Positions 1 to 8,326 of a stretch of 64,000 bases of DNA are shown here, in pieces. The position numbers and the translations under genes are program-made. The stretch is from positions 6,014,001 through 6,078,000 of the forward strand of contig NZ_CP108484.1 of NCBI RefSeq assembly GCF_036226505.1. Reading direction: 5' to 3'. The notes below the pieces were generated by a model. That model was not told the origin of the DNA. It did no database searches and saw only the letters and a program-made list of their open reading frames with translations. Every line of letters starts with the position of its first letter. Positions within the stretch are counted from its first letter, which is position 1. This DNA comes from Kitasatospora sp. NBC_01246 (GTDB lineage: Bacteria; Actinomycetota; Actinomycetes; Streptomycetales; Streptomycetaceae).

Positions 1-2402
1 AGCTGGGCGACCAGGTACAGGCCCCGGCCGCCCTCGTCGGTGAGCCGGGCCCGGCGCATCCGCGGCTGGGTGGCGCTGGGGTCGGAGACCTCGCAGGTCA
101 GCCGCTCCGCCAGGATCAGCCGCACCTCGACCGGGCCGCCGGCGTAGCGGATGGCGTTGGTGACCAGCTCGCTCAGCACCAGCTCGGTGGTGAAGACCAG
201 CTCCTCCAGGCCCCAGTCGCGCAGCCGCGCCGTCGCACTCCCGCGGACCCGGGCGACGGCCGCCGGGTCGGCCCCCACCGACCAGGTGGCGGTGGCGTCG
301 GTCGGCACCGCCCGGGTGCGGGCGAGCAGCAGGGTGACGTCGTCGGCCAGCCGGTGCGCCGGCTGACCGTCGACGATGGCGCGGCCGAGCTCCCGCAGCG
401 GTGCGGCGGCGGCGCCGGGGCGGGCCATCCGGCTGCGCAGTTCGGCCAGCCCCTCGTCGAGGTCGCCCCCGTACCCCACGATCAGCCCGTCGGTGTAGAG
501 CGCCAGTACGCTGCCCGGCGCCAGCTCGACCTCCGCCACCTCGAACGGCAGACCGCTGACGCCCAGCGGCGGGCCCGGGCGCACCGGCACGTACTCGACG
601 GTGCCGTCCGGCGCCGCGACGGCGGGCGGCGGGTGTCCGGCGGAGGCCATCGCGCACCGCCGCGAGACCGGGTCGTAGACGGCGTAGACGCAGGTGGCGC
701 CGAACGGGCCGGTCCGCTGACCGGCGGGCCACTCGCCGTCCTCCTCCGGCCTCTCGCCCTCGATCAGCAACTGGCAGACCAGGTCGTCGAGATGGACCAG
801 CAGCTCGTCGGGTTCCAGGTCGAGGTCGGCGAGGGTCCGGACGGCGGTGCGCAGCCGGCCCATGGTGGCGCTGGCCTCCAGCCCGTGGCCGACCACGTCC
901 CCGGCGACCAGCGCGACCCGGGCCGAGGAGAGCGGGATCACGTCGAACCAGTCGCCGCCGACGCCGCTGGCGGTGTCCGTGGGCAGGTAGACGCTGGCGG
1001 TGGTCACGGCGGCGGTCTCGAAGTGCGCGGGCGGCAGCAGGCTGCGCTGGAGGCTGACGGCGGCGCGGTGCTCGCGGGTGTAGCGGCGGGCGTTGTCCAG
1101 CGCGAGGGCAGTGCGGGCGGCGATCTCGCGCAGCAGGTCCAGATCCGCCGGTTCGTAGGCGAGGCGGCCGGCGGCGCGGTGGACGGTCACCCGGCCGAGG
1201 AGGCTGCCCCGGGCGCGCAGCGGCGCGGTCATCGTGCCGGCCGTGCTCGGGGAGGCGTCCGCAGGGGTCAGGGCAGGAGGGCCGGCGGGGGCGATCGGTG
1301 AGCCCTCGGTGTCGAACTCCACCGCCGTCGTCTCCGCCACCCGGTCCAGCCCCGCGTCCTCCAGCAGGTCCGCGTCCCCGGTGACGGCGGTCCGGCGGAG
1401 CAGCAGCCGGCCGTCCCGGCCGGGCGCCGGCTCCTCGCCGGTGAACACCGCCTCGGCGATCTCGACCACGGCCAGGTCGGCCAGCCCGGGCGCCAGGACG
1501 GCGGCGAGGTCCCCGGCGGTGCCGGTGACCGAGAGCGATCCGCCGACCGCCGCCGTCGCGCGGTGCAGCACGGCGAGCCGCTCGCCGGAGCGGTGGAGCG
1601 CGGTGACGTCGGTGAACAGCGCCGTCACCCCGATCACCTGGCCGTCGGCGGCCTGCAGCCGGAAGGCCGAGATCGCCATCGCCGCGCCGCCGCCCGGCTC
1701 CTCGATCGTCCGCACCAGCTCCCCGGAGATCACCAGCGGCCGGCCCGTCCGCAGCACCTCGTGCAGTTGCGCTTCGACCGCCTCGGCGCCCTCGGGCTCC
1801 AGGAAGTCCCCGAGGCGCCGTCCGGTCAGGTCCGGCGGGAGGCCGGAGTAGGGGAGCAGGTGGGTGTTGGTCCTGACCAGTCGCAGCTGGGGGTCGAACA
1901 CGGCGAGGCCCACCCGGTCCTGGAGGAACAGCTCCCGGGTGAACGCCTGGTCCTGCCGCCACTGGGTGACGAGTTCGGCGGGGGCGCCGAGCACGAAGTA
2001 CCGGGCCGCGCCGGACGGCTTCCGGCCGTCGCTGTCCTCCAGCGGGAGCACCTGGAAGACGATCCCCAGCTCCTCGCCCCGGCCGGAGCGCACCAGCGCG
2101 GTGCCGGACCAGGTGTCGGAGGACTGCTCCGGGGACTGCGTCGCCGCCGGCTCGGCGGAGGCCGCCCGCTCAGCTGCCGCCGCTCGCTCCGCTGCCGCCG
2201 CGCGCTCGGCCCGGCGTTCGGCCAGCAGAGCGGTCCAGGTGGCCGGGTCGGCCAGCAGCTCACGGACCGGGCGGCCGCAGACCTCGGAGGCGGGCAGGGA
2301 CAGCAGCTGCTCGGCCTCCCGGGTCCAGCGGACGATCCTGCCGTCCGCGTCCAGCAGGGCACCGGCCGCGCTGTCGACGAAGGGGGGTCGTCGGCTGTCC
2401 AT
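1..2402 (-). CDS. SpoIIE-family PP2C phosphatase with PAS, GAF and anti-sigma-type ATPase domains (3' end cut by window)
   Basis: Read on the minus strand from an ATG at 2402, with GAGGTG 8 nt upstream. About 800 residues are visible and the frame runs off the window edge. An N-terminal PAS-like region (1-140) is interrupted by an Ala/Glu/Arg-rich repeat built on AERAAA. A second PAS-like region follows (about 155-270), then a GAF-like segment (about 290-440). The SpoIIE/PP2C domain begins near residue 450 (SLLPP, then GGDWFDV near 482 and GHPPP further on). An HATPase_c domain of the RsbW type starts near 700 and carries SELVTNAIRYAGG near 745. Known members control anti-sigma antagonists or signal in actinobacteria. 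The stimulus here cannot be inferred. It is divergent from the esterase gene. Confidence 0.93.
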   Translation of the reverse strand, partial: MDSRRPPFVDSAAGALLDADGRIVRWTREAEQLLSLPASEVCGRPVRELLADPATWTALLAERRAERAAAAERAAAAERAASAEPAATQSPEQSSDTWSGTALVRSGRGEELGIVFQVLPLEDSDGRKPSGAARYFVLGAPAELVTQWRQDQAFTRELFLQDRVGLAVFDPQLRLVRTNTHLLPYSGLPPDLTGRRLGDFLEPEGAEAVEAQLHEVLRTGRPLVISGELVRTIEEPGGGAAMAISAFRLQAADGQVIGVTALFTDVTALHRSGERLAVLHRATAAVGGSLSVTGTAGDLAAVLAPGLADLAVVEIAEAVFTGEEPAPGRDGRLLLRRTAVTGDADLLEDAGLDRVAETTAVEFDTEGSPIAPAGPPALTPADASPSTAGTMTAPLRARGSLLGRVTVHRAAGRLAYEPADLDLLREIAARTALALDNARRYTREHRAAVSLQRSLLPPAHFETAAVTTASVYLPTDTASGVGGDWFDVIPLSSARVALVAGDVVGHGLEASATMGRLRTAVRTLADLDLEPDELLVHLDDLVCQLLIEGERPEEDGEWPAGQRTGPFGATCVYAVYDPVSRRCAMASAGHPPPAVAAPDGTVEYVPVRPGPPLGVSGLPFEVAEVELAPGSVLALYTDGLIVGYGGDLDEGLAELRSRMARPGAAAAPLRELGRAIVDGQPAHRLADDVTLLLARTRAVPTDATATWSVGADPAAVARVRGSATARLRDWGLEELVFTTELVLSELVTNAIRYAGGPVEVRLILAERLTCEVSDPSATQPRMRRARLTDEGGRGLYLVAQ

Positions 2403-2465
2403 GGTGCGCACCTCGGATGTGTCGTGCGGTCTCGGCCGTCTGCGGTTCGTCCGTCCGTCCGATGG

Positions 2466-2654
2466 TCACCCTCCCTCCCGCCGTCGGGCCGCGTGCCGCC
2501 GCAGGCCGCCATCCGGGTGATGTGCTGCCCCGCCGTCGCCGGGCCGCCGGGTCACCGCCCGCCGGGCAGAGCCGGCGTCCGCCGGGGGGACCGGGTGCCG
2601 GGCGCGGCCCACCGGTGACCGGGGGCCGAGGGGGAGGAGGTCCACCGTGCTCAT
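2466..2654 (-). CDS. possible small hypothetical protein upstream of the SpoIIE-like gene
   Basis: A 62-codon ATG frame lies just upstream of the SpoIIE-like gene on the same strand. Its main support is an excellent ribosome binding site (GGAGGAGAGGAG, ending 7 nt before the ATG) and high GC at third positions. The product is basic and Pro/Gly/Arg-rich, has no transmembrane segment or recognisable domain, and stops 63 nt before the phosphatase start. In DNA this GC-rich, chance frames of this size are common. It could equally be an untranslated leader, so the call is weak. Confidence 0.3.
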   Translation of the reverse strand: MSTVDLLPLGPRSPVGRARHPVPPADAGSARRAVTRRPGDGGAAHHPDGGLRRHAARRREGG

Positions 2655-3093
2655 CCGGTCGCTCCTCTCCTCCGGCCGCGAGCGCGCCGGTCCGTACTCC
2701 CCGCTGCCTGGCCCGGGGCTTCTCCATCATCCCTCCGGCGCGCGTCGCCGCCAGTCACGGCGGGCTACCGGCGACGGCCGGGCCGGGGCCTGTGCGGGGC
2801 CCGGGCCGAGGCGTCCCGTCAGGCGTTGCCGGGGTGTCCCACGGGCTCGGGGTGTGGTCGGTGCGCCGGGCCGGGGCCCGTCCCGCCCCGCGCCCGTCCG
2901 TTCGAGGACCGCCGGGCGCCCGGCATCCGCCGCGCGGACATCGCGCGAGGCCCGGGCCGTCACCGACCGGACACACGAAGGGGCCCGCTGGGCCGAACCG
3001 GCGAGTAACACTACGCTGAGCCGCCTCGATCCCGAGCCGTCGTGCCGGCCACCGCGAGCGGCCGGCCCGGGCCCCGACCACGCAGGAGGCACC
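2655..3093. other. divergent intergenic region
   Basis: This region lies between the leftward phosphatase unit and the rightward esterase gene. Several frames cross it, but none has a convincing start, ribosome binding site or protein-like sequence. An AT-richer spot near 3004-3016 (gagtaacactacg) could be part of the esterase promoter. No repeat or RNA gene was recognised. Confidence 0.5.
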
Positions 3094-4185
3094 ATGACGA
3101 TCCCGACCCGGGCACCGGCACCGGCACCGGCCCTGATCCCGGTCCAGGTCCGTGCCCAGGCCGCCGCCGTCCGCGCGGCCTACGCGCTGCCGCGGCCGCT
3201 GCGCCGGCTGATCGCCGGCGCGCCCGTCCGACGGGACGGCCAGCGGCTGGCCCTCGACGCCCAACTGCTGCTGAGCCTCCAGCGGATCTCCGGGAACCAC
3301 CTGGTCAGGCCCGCCGGAGTGGCCGCGTCGCGGGTCGGGCTGGACCACGGCCGCCACCTGGTGAGCGGCCCGGTGATCGAGCCGGTGGCCACCCGCGAGA
3401 TCCGGATCCCGGTCGAGTACGGCGAACTGCCGGCCACCCTGTACACGCCGGACGGCCTGGCCGCCCCGTCCGGGCTGCTGGTCTTCTTCCACGGCGGCGG
3501 CTGGGTGCTCGGCACCCGGACCAGCCACGACAACACCGCGCGCTTCCTCGCCCGGCACGCGGGTGTCCGGGTGCTCTCGGTCGAGTACCGGCTGGCCCCG
3601 GAGCACGTCTTCCCGGCCGCCGTGGACGACGCGCTGGCCGCCTTCGACCACGCCCACGCCGAGGCCGCCGACCTCGGCGTGGACCCGGATCGGATCGCGG
3701 TCGGCGGCGACAGCGCCGGCGGCAACCTGGCGGCCGTCACCGCCCAGCTGGCGGTCCGGCGCGGCGGGCCCGCGCCCGCGTTCCAGCTGCTCTTCTACCC
3801 GGCCGTCGACGCCTCCCGGCACCGGCCGTCCCGGGAGCTGTTCGCCGACGGGTTCCTCCTCACCAGCGCGCACATGGACTGGTTCGCCGACCACTACGCA
3901 CCCGAGGGCGTGGACCGCTCGGACCCCCGGCTCTCCCCGCTGCTCACCCCCGACCTGACCGGCCTGCCGCCCGCGTACATCGCCACCGCGGGCTTCGACC
4001 CGCTGCGCGACGAGGGGGAGGCGTACGCCGAGCGGCTGCGCGAGGCGGGCGTGGTGGTCGCGCTCAGCCGCCAGCCCGACCTGATCCACGGCTACATCAA
4101 CTATCTGGGGATAGGCCGGCGGTTCCGCGAGGCCACGGCGGAGGCCGCCGGGGCACTCCGGCTGGCGCTCAGCCCGAACGCGTGA
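3094..4185 (+). CDS. alpha/beta hydrolase, HSL-type esterase/lipase
   Basis: A 363-residue protein starts at the ATG preceded by GGAGG (caggaggcaccATG). A longer in-frame extension upstream is Arg/Pro-rich and not protein-like. The hormone-sensitive-lipase hallmarks are present: oxyanion motif HGGGW at 133-137, nucleophile elbow GDSAGG at 205-210 (Ser207), the acid in FDPLRDE near 301-307, and the catalytic His in IHGY near 332. It probably hydrolyses short or medium acyl esters in the cytoplasm; no signal peptide is seen. It precedes a diiron oxygenase gene on the same strand, separated by about 245 bp holding tandem repeats and an AT-rich palindrome, so it is probably a separate transcript. 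The substrate is unknown. Confidence 0.93.
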   Translation: MTIPTRAPAPAPALIPVQVRAQAAAVRAAYALPRPLRRLIAGAPVRRDGQRLALDAQLLLSLQRISGNHLVRPAGVAASRVGLDHGRHLVSGPVIEPVATREIRIPVEYGELPATLYTPDGLAAPSGLLVFFHGGGWVLGTRTSHDNTARFLARHAGVRVLSVEYRLAPEHVFPAAVDDALAAFDHAHAEAADLGVDPDRIAVGGDSAGGNLAAVTAQLAVRRGGPAPAFQLLFYPAVDASRHRPSRELFADGFLLTSAHMDWFADHYAPEGVDRSDPRLSPLLTPDLTGLPPAYIATAGFDPLRDEGEAYAERLREAGVVVALSRQPDLIHGYINYLGIGRRFREATAEAAGALRLALSPNA

Positions 4186-4198
4186 AACCCCCGGCAGC

Positions 4199-4309
4199 GT
4201 GACGGGCCGCGATGCCTGAGGGACCACAACGCCTGACGGCCTGCCACGCCTGACGGCCCGCAACGCCTGAGGGGATGCGACGCCTGACGGGCCGCCATGC
4301 TGACGCGCC
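4199..4309. repeat. 17-bp degenerate tandem repeat, about 5 full units
   Basis: Five consecutive 17-bp units (4214-4298) follow the pattern gcctgacggcccgcaac, with partial units on each side (from 4199 and to about 4309). They sit directly after the esterase stop codon. Units differ at several positions. They are non-coding and lack spacers, so this is not CRISPR-like. Confidence 0.8.
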
Positions 4310-4360
4310 GCCCGGGTTCCGCCGGAGGCCGGTGCGCGAGGGCTTCTCGCGCCCGGCCTC

Positions 4361-4383
4361 TTATTGTACTCTCCGTCTAATAA
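4361..4383. promoter_or_regulatory. AT-rich interrupted palindrome, candidate TetR-type operator/promoter
   Basis: TTATT (4361-4365) and AATAA (4379-4383) form an inverted repeat, with further matches inside the arms (7 of 10 positions). It stands out as an AT-rich island in very GC-rich DNA, 48 bp before the diiron oxygenase start. The shape and placement fit a TetR-family operator overlapping a promoter; that assignment is inference. Confidence 0.45.
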
Positions 4384-4430
4384 GCGGGGCGGGCGGGAAC
4401 CCCGCGCAGGGCACGCACCTGGAGGCAGCC

Positions 4431-5348
4431 ATGGCTCACCCCGGCACGGCAGCAGGGATCCACGCTCACACCTCGGCCGACGACGACGTCTCGAAGCGAC
4501 TGCTCGACTCGGCCGCGACCCTCTCCTACGACCCGGCGACCGAGATCGACTGGGACGCGCCGCTCCCCGAGGACGGCTACGGGCTCAACCCCGAGTGGAG
4601 CACGCTCTACGGCACCCGGCTGTGGGACGAGATGACCGAGCGGCAGCGGGTCACCCTCACCCGGCACGAGGTCTGCTCGATCATGACCACCGGCATCTGG
4701 TTCGAGATGATCCTGCAGCAGATGGTGCTGCGCGACCAGTACCTGAAGAACCCGGCCAGCGCGGAGTTCCGCTTCGCCCTCACCGAGATAGCCGACGAGT
4801 GCCGGCACTCGATCATGTTCGCGCGCGCCTGCGAGAAGATGGGCGTCCCGCAGTACCGGCCGGCCGCGGTGATCGCCCAGGCCGGCCGCCTCTTCAAGGC
4901 CACCGCCAAGGGTGAACTCGCCTACGGCGGGATCCTGGTGGCCGAAGAGGTGCTCGACGTCATGCAGCGCGACTGGATGCGCGGCGAGAACGTCCTGGAC
5001 ATCGTCCGCAGGACGTCCCGGATCCATGTCGTCGAGGAATCGCGGCACATGAAGTTCGCCCGCCAGGAGATCCGCGAGCGGCTGCGCGGCACCGGCCGCG
5101 CCCGTCGGCGGGCCGCCGGGACCGGCATCGCGGTGGCGGCCTACGTCATCGTCAGCAGCATGGTCCACCGGGGCGTGTACCGGGCCGCCGGGCTGGACAC
5201 CGAGCGGGCGCTGGCCGAGGTGCGGGCCAACCAGCACCGCAAGGCGATGATGCGCACCAGCTCCAGCCACCTGATGGCCTTCCTCGGCGAGGCCGGGCTG
5301 CTCAACAGCTCCGCGGCCGCGGTCTACCGCCGCGTCGACATGCTCTGA
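4431..5348 (+). CDS. AurF-like diiron oxygenase
   Basis: A 305-residue protein starts at the ATG with GGAGG 6 nt upstream. The four-helix ferritin-like diiron signature of the AurF/p-aminobenzoate N-oxygenase family is visible: a Glu in the helix near 80-92, TEIADECRHS at 118-127 (E119, E123, H126), AEE at 171-173, and VEESRH at 201-206 (E202/E203, H206). Known relatives carry out N- or C-oxygenation with O2 and two electrons. A ferredoxin-fused NADP reductase is encoded next on the same strand and is a natural electron donor. No secondary-metabolite genes surround it, so the substrate is open. A palindrome just upstream suggests local repressor control. Confidence 0.88.
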   Translation: MAHPGTAAGIHAHTSADDDVSKRLLDSAATLSYDPATEIDWDAPLPEDGYGLNPEWSTLYGTRLWDEMTERQRVTLTRHEVCSIMTTGIWFEMILQQMVLRDQYLKNPASAEFRFALTEIADECRHSIMFARACEKMGVPQYRPAAVIAQAGRLFKATAKGELAYGGILVAEEVLDVMQRDWMRGENVLDIVRRTSRIHVVEESRHMKFARQEIRERLRGTGRARRRAAGTGIAVAAYVIVSSMVHRGVYRAAGLDTERALAEVRANQHRKAMMRTSSSHLMAFLGEAGLLNSSAAAVYRRVDML

Positions 5349-5417
5349 CCCGAGCCGACCCGAGCCGACCCGAGCCGACCCGAGCCGACCCGAGCCGACC
5401 CGAGCCGACCCGAGCCG
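5347..5417. repeat. 10-bp perfect tandem repeat, about 7 copies
   Basis: The decamer cgagccgacc is repeated without change six times from 5351 to 5410, with partial copies on both sides (5347-5350 and 5411-5417). It begins within the stop codon of the diiron oxygenase gene. A decayed, related C/G-rich tract (gaccccg units) continues to about 5490. Confidence 0.95.
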
Positions 5418-5587
5418 GCGCTCGCCGACGCGACCGCGACGCCGCCCCGTCCCGACCCCGTCCCGACCCCGATTCGTCCCGACCCCGAGAGCCGGCCGAC
5501 GCCCGCGCCGACCGGCTCGACGCCTGCGCCCGACCCGACCCGGCGTGACCCGACCGCCCCCCCACGCAGCGAGGACCCCACCCGGCC

Positions 5588-7249
5588 ATGGCCTACGCGA
5601 TCACCCAGACCTGCTGCAACGACGCCTCGTGCGTGTCCGTCTGCCCGGTCAACTGCATCCACCCCACCCCGGAAGAGCCGGAGTTCGGCCGTACCGACAT
5701 GCTCTTCATCGACCCGGTCGCCTGCATCGACTGCGGCGCCTGCGCGGACGCCTGCCCGGTCGACGCCGTCTACCCCGTCGACCGGCTCGCCGGCCCCGAC
5801 ACCGTCTTCGGGGAGCTCAACCGCGACTACTACCGGGACCACCCGGCCGACCACAGCTGGGGGGCGCCGACCTTCCCCCGGAGCCTGCCGGACGACCTCG
5901 GGCCGCTGCGGATAGCGATCGTCGGCACCGGCCCGTCCGCGAGCTACACCGCCCAGTCGCTGCTGCGCACCACCGGCGCGGAGATCACCATGATCGACCG
6001 GCTGCCGGTCGCGGGTGGCCTGCTGCGGCACGGCGTCGCCCCCGACCACCAGTCGACCAAGCGGATCGCCGAGAGCTTCGCGAGCGTGTTCCACCACCCC
6101 CGGCTGCGGGTCCACCTCAACGTCGAGATCGGCAAGGACCTCAGCCACGCCGAACTGGCCGCCCACCACCACGCGGTCGTGTACGCGGTCGGCGCCGCCA
6201 CCGACCGCCGGCTCGGCCTGCCCGGCGAGGACCTCCCCGGCAGCCTGCCCGCCACCACATTCGTCGGCTGGTACAACGCCGACCCGACCGTCCCGGCCGA
6301 GGCCGTCGACCTCTCCGCCGAGCGGGCGGTCGTCGTCGGCAACGGCAACGTCGCCGTGGACGTCGCCCGGATCCTGCTGCTCGACCCGGACCGGCTCGCC
6401 GCGACCGACATCGCCGACCACGCCCTCGCCGCCCTGCGGGACAGCCGGGTGCGGGAGGTGGTGCTGCTCGCCCGCCGGGGGCCCGAGCAGGCGGCCTGGA
6501 CGCGGTCCGAGTTCCTCGCGCTCCAGCACCTGCCCGGCGTCGAACTCGTCGTCGAGGACCACCCCGAGGTCCGCGCCGCGATCGCCGCCGCGCCGGAGGG
6601 CTCGAAGGCCGCGCTGCTCGCCGGGCTGCCGCTGGAGCACGTCGACGGCGGCGAGCCGCCGCGCCCCGGCCGCCGGATCGTGCTGCGCTTCTTCGCCGCG
6701 CCCACCGAACTCCTGGGCACGGGCCGCGTCGAGGGCGTCCGGCTCGACGGGACGGCGCTCGTGGCCGGCCCCGACGGTCCGCGTGCCGAACCCACCGGCG
6801 AGCACGGCACCCTCCGGGCCGGGCTGGTGGTGCGGTCCATCGGCTACCGGGGCGTCCCCGTGCCCGGTCTGCCCTTCGACGCCGCCGCCGCGGCCGTGCC
6901 GCACCGGGGCGGCCGCGTGATCGACCCGGAGACCGGCCGGCCGCTGCCCGGCACCTACGTCGTGGGCTGGGCCAAGCGCGGCCCGTCCGGCGGGATCGGG
7001 GCCAACCGGGCCTGCGCGCAGGAGACCGTGGACGCCCTGCTGGACGATGCCGCGGCCGGTGCGCTGCCCGATTCGTCCGGCACCCGACGGGAGTTGGCCC
7101 GGCTGGTCCGCAGTCGGCGGCCGGACGCCGTCGGGCTGAAGCAGCTGCGGGCCATCGACCGCGCCGAACGCGCCCTCGGTGAGGCCGCCGGCCGCCCCCG
7201 GGTCAAGTTCGCCACCCTCCCCGCCCTCCTGGCGGCCGGCCGCCGCTGA
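5588..7249 (+). CDS. ferredoxin-fused ferredoxin/adrenodoxin-type NADP+ reductase (FprB-like)
   Basis: This 553-residue flavoprotein has an N-terminal 2[4Fe-4S] bacterial ferredoxin domain (residues 1-60, with CCNDASCVSVCPVNC and CIDCGACADACPVD). An adrenodoxin-reductase-like FAD/NADPH domain follows: GTGPSASYTAQ near 115-125, the NADP-binding VVGNGNVAVDVAR near 250-262, and a C-terminal GWAKRGPSGGIGANR. Fusions of this type are known from mycobacterial FprB. It would shuttle electrons from NADPH to ferredoxin partners such as P450s or diiron oxygenases. The diiron oxygenase gene lies 239 bp upstream on the same strand, with a decamer repeat between them, which favours a functional pair. The start is the ATG following agcgaggacccc. 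Confidence 0.93.
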   Translation: MAYAITQTCCNDASCVSVCPVNCIHPTPEEPEFGRTDMLFIDPVACIDCGACADACPVDAVYPVDRLAGPDTVFGELNRDYYRDHPADHSWGAPTFPRSLPDDLGPLRIAIVGTGPSASYTAQSLLRTTGAEITMIDRLPVAGGLLRHGVAPDHQSTKRIAESFASVFHHPRLRVHLNVEIGKDLSHAELAAHHHAVVYAVGAATDRRLGLPGEDLPGSLPATTFVGWYNADPTVPAEAVDLSAERAVVVGNGNVAVDVARILLLDPDRLAATDIADHALAALRDSRVREVVLLARRGPEQAAWTRSEFLALQHLPGVELVVEDHPEVRAAIAAAPEGSKAALLAGLPLEHVDGGEPPRPGRRIVLRFFAAPTELLGTGRVEGVRLDGTALVAGPDGPRAEPTGEHGTLRAGLVVRSIGYRGVPVPGLPFDAAAAAVPHRGGRVIDPETGRPLPGTYVVGWAKRGPSGGIGANRACAQETVDALLDDAAAGALPDSSGTRRELARLVRSRRPDAVGLKQLRAIDRAERALGEAAGRPRVKFATLPALLAAGRR

Positions 7250-7437
7250 CCCCCGGGCCCGCCCCCCGCGCCCGCCCCCTCCCGCGCCCGCCCGGGCCCC
7301 GGCCAGTCGTCGCCCGGTCCCGCGCGAGGGCACCCGGCCGCGCGCGGGTTCGCTGTCCCGGCCGTAGCTGGCGCGGGTTGGCGTAGCAAGCCGGTGGTGA
7401 GGCGCCCGGCCCGGGAGCCGCCGGCCTGCCGATGGGT

Positions 7438-7470
7438 CCGCACCGGGCGGGACCGGCCCGCCCGGTGCGG
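7438..7470. terminator. bidirectional hairpin terminator
   Basis: A perfect 14-bp stem (7438-7451 with 7457-7470) closes a 5-nt loop. It lies between the convergent reductase gene and SDR gene. There is no U-tract, as is usual for streptomycete terminators. Confidence 0.8.
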
Positions 7471-7485
7471 GTCCGCTGATCGGCC

Positions 7486-8238
7486 TCAACGCCCCAGGAC
7501 GGCGCCGCCGTTGACCCCGATGACCTGGCCGGTGACGTAGCCGGCCTCCGGGGAGGCCAGGTAGGCGACGGCCGCCGCCACGTCCTCCGGGGTGCCGGCC
7601 CGGCCGACCAGGGTGGCGGCGATCTTGTCGGCGTGGAACTCCGGCGTCCAGCCGCTGCCGAAGATCTCGGTGGACTCGACGTAGCCGGGGGCGAGCATGT
7701 TGACGGTGATGCCCTCCGGGCCGAACTGCCGGGCGAGGCCGAAGCCCCAGCCGTGCAGGGCGGCCTTGGCGGCGGCGTAGGAACCGGCCGAGTGCGGGCC
7801 CGCCCCGCCGCGCTGGGCGGCGGCGGAGCTGATCAGGATCACCCGGCCGCCCGGTCGGCGCAGCCGGTCGGCGAGCGCGCCGGTGAGCAGGACGGCGGAC
7901 AGGAGGTTGGTGTCCAGGTCCCGCCGCCAGGCCTCGGCCAGGGCTTCGAGGGAGGCGTCGGCGGGCGGGGTGATCACCGCGCCCGCGTTGTTGACCAGCA
8001 CGTCCACCGGGCCGAGTGCCGCGATCGCCTCGGCCGCCGCCGCGACCTCGGCGGCCACCGTGAGGTCGGCCGCGACCGGCACCACGTCGCCCCCGATCTC
8101 CGCGGCGGCCTTCGCCAGCACCTCGGCCCGTCGTCCGACGATCGCCACCCGGTAACCGCGTCCGGCGAGTTCGGCGGCGACGGCCCGGCCGATCCCCGTC
8201 CCGCCGCCCGACACCACCGCGGTCCGTCGCTGCTCCAT
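7486..8238 (-). CDS. SDR-family oxidoreductase
   Basis: A 250-residue classical short-chain dehydrogenase. The Rossmann motif GGGTGIG lies near 10-17, NNAG near 87-90, the catalytic Ser in the VILISS segment, and YAAAK with the catalytic Tyr/Lys near 154-158. The C-terminus ends in GQVIGVNGG, typical of FabG-like enzymes. The length matches the family. It is NAD(P)-dependent and cytoplasmic, and the substrate cannot be read from the sequence. It converges on the FprB-like gene across a shared terminator and is preceded on its own strand by the GNAT gene, 88 bp away. Confidence 0.92.
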   Translation of the reverse strand: MEQRRTAVVSGGGTGIGRAVAAELAGRGYRVAIVGRRAEVLAKAAAEIGGDVVPVAADLTVAAEVAAAAEAIAALGPVDVLVNNAGAVITPPADASLEALAEAWRRDLDTNLLSAVLLTGALADRLRRPGGRVILISSAAAQRGGAGPHSAGSYAAAKAALHGWGFGLARQFGPEGITVNMLAPGYVESTEIFGSGWTPEFHADKIAATLVGRAGTPEDVAAAVAYLASPEAGYVTGQVIGVNGGAVLGR

Positions 8239-8326
8239 CGTGTGCGCCCCCTGCTCCTGCGTCGATCGACGACCCCGGCCCGGAGCCTACCGAACGGTAA
8301 CTTCCCGGCGGGTCCGAACGGCCGGC

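Noticed and set aside
2647..3093. Upstream extension of the esterase frame
   Set aside because: The extension is Arg/Pro/Gly-rich without homology-like sequence. A strong ribosome binding site precedes the ATG at 3094.
4199..4309. CRISPR-like array
   Set aside because: Units are contiguous 17-mers without spacers and no cas genes are present.
5324..7489. 721-codon frame antisense to the ferredoxin-fused reductase
   Set aside because: The sense strand encodes a clear flavoprotein with all motifs. The antisense product is low-complexity Gly/Arg/Asp sequence and includes translated decamer repeats.
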